This document shows, piece after piece, positions 63,959-64,000 of a stretch of DNA of 64,000 nt. Source of the stretch: Acetobacter pasteurianus subsp. pasteurianus LMG 1262 = NBRC 106471 (lineage in GTDB: Bacteria; Pseudomonadota; Alphaproteobacteria; Acetobacterales; Acetobacteraceae); NCBI RefSeq assembly GCF_000285275.1, contig NZ_CADO01000139.1, positions 62,001 to 126,000 of the forward strand, read 5' to 3'. Below the pieces are notes generated by a model. It was given only the letters and a program-made list of their open reading frames with translations. It made no database searches and was not told the DNA's origin. Both the position numbers and the translations under genes were made by a program. The number at the start of each line of letters is the position of its first letter. Position 1 is the stretch's first letter.

Positions 63959-64000
63959 CCGCACATTAAGACCTGCCGAGTGTTATGTTTCCGACTGGAT

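Noticed and set aside
63934-63960. CRISPR-like repeats
   Set aside because: The repeat unit is 9 bases with 2-base spacing, far too short for a CRISPR array.

Overview
The window looks like a chromosomal segment of an acetic acid bacterium (Acetobacteraceae, most like Acetobacter). This rests on gene content and order: an AroK-AroB fusion next to xerD and accA, a class I lysyl-tRNA synthetase, a dihydrolipoyl dehydrogenase with its own lipoyl domain, petB-petC-mtnP linkage, and no sucCD beside sucAB-lpd. The assignment is inferred from recalled protein families, not from a database search. I found no rRNA, tRNA, CRISPR array or intact insertion sequence.

Layout. 1-5.5 kb: pyrimidine synthesis genes (pyrB and a PyrC-like partner without the usual metal ligands, cut by the left edge), gltX, a ComEC-like channel protein and a small AhpD-like protein. 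5.6-13.1 kb: zapE and a complete 2-oxoglutarate dehydrogenase set (sucA, sucB, lpd) with strong hairpins between its genes. 13.1-20.2 kb: an L,D-transpeptidase, a DUF3597 protein, ahcY, plsC, a DUF2125 protein, gloB and a methyltransferase. 20.2-26.7 kb: a six-gene cluster resembling hyfBCEFGI whose large subunit has lost all four NiFe-ligating cysteines. 26.7-33 kb: pssA, psd, alaS, a GtrA-like protein and OmpA. 33-43 kb: aroKB, xerD, accA, a CinA-like protein, lysS, a shortened MprF-like protein and marC. 43-49.7 kb: rlmJ, tsaD, hemC, hemD, secB, a phosphatase, a Tim44-domain protein and a DNA methyltransferase. 49.7-57.8 kb: a tri-heme peroxidase gene behind a perfect FNR box but broken by a frameshift, then smr, a Tat-type secreted protein, hemF, petB, petC and mtnP. 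57.8-64 kb: accessory genes (LysE exporter, nitroreductase, pyrroline-2-carboxylate reductase-like enzyme, aldehyde dehydrogenase with a divergent TetR regulator, a secreted cupin) and a possible integrase remnant at the right edge.

How the genes work together. Most of the window is housekeeping: central carbon metabolism, phosphatidylethanolamine synthesis (pssA-psd), haem synthesis (hemC, hemD, hemF) feeding cytochromes (petBC and the peroxidase), aminoacyl-tRNA synthesis and envelope biogenesis.

The best candidate for an undescribed system is the 20.2-26.7 kb cluster. It is a membrane complex built like a group 4 hydrogenase and complex I. Its small subunit keeps a full set of iron-sulfur cysteines, its large subunit has no cysteine at any of the four nickel-iron ligand positions, and its membrane subunits appear to have lost the charged residues used for proton pumping. 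The large-subunit gene also carries a run of nine G residues.
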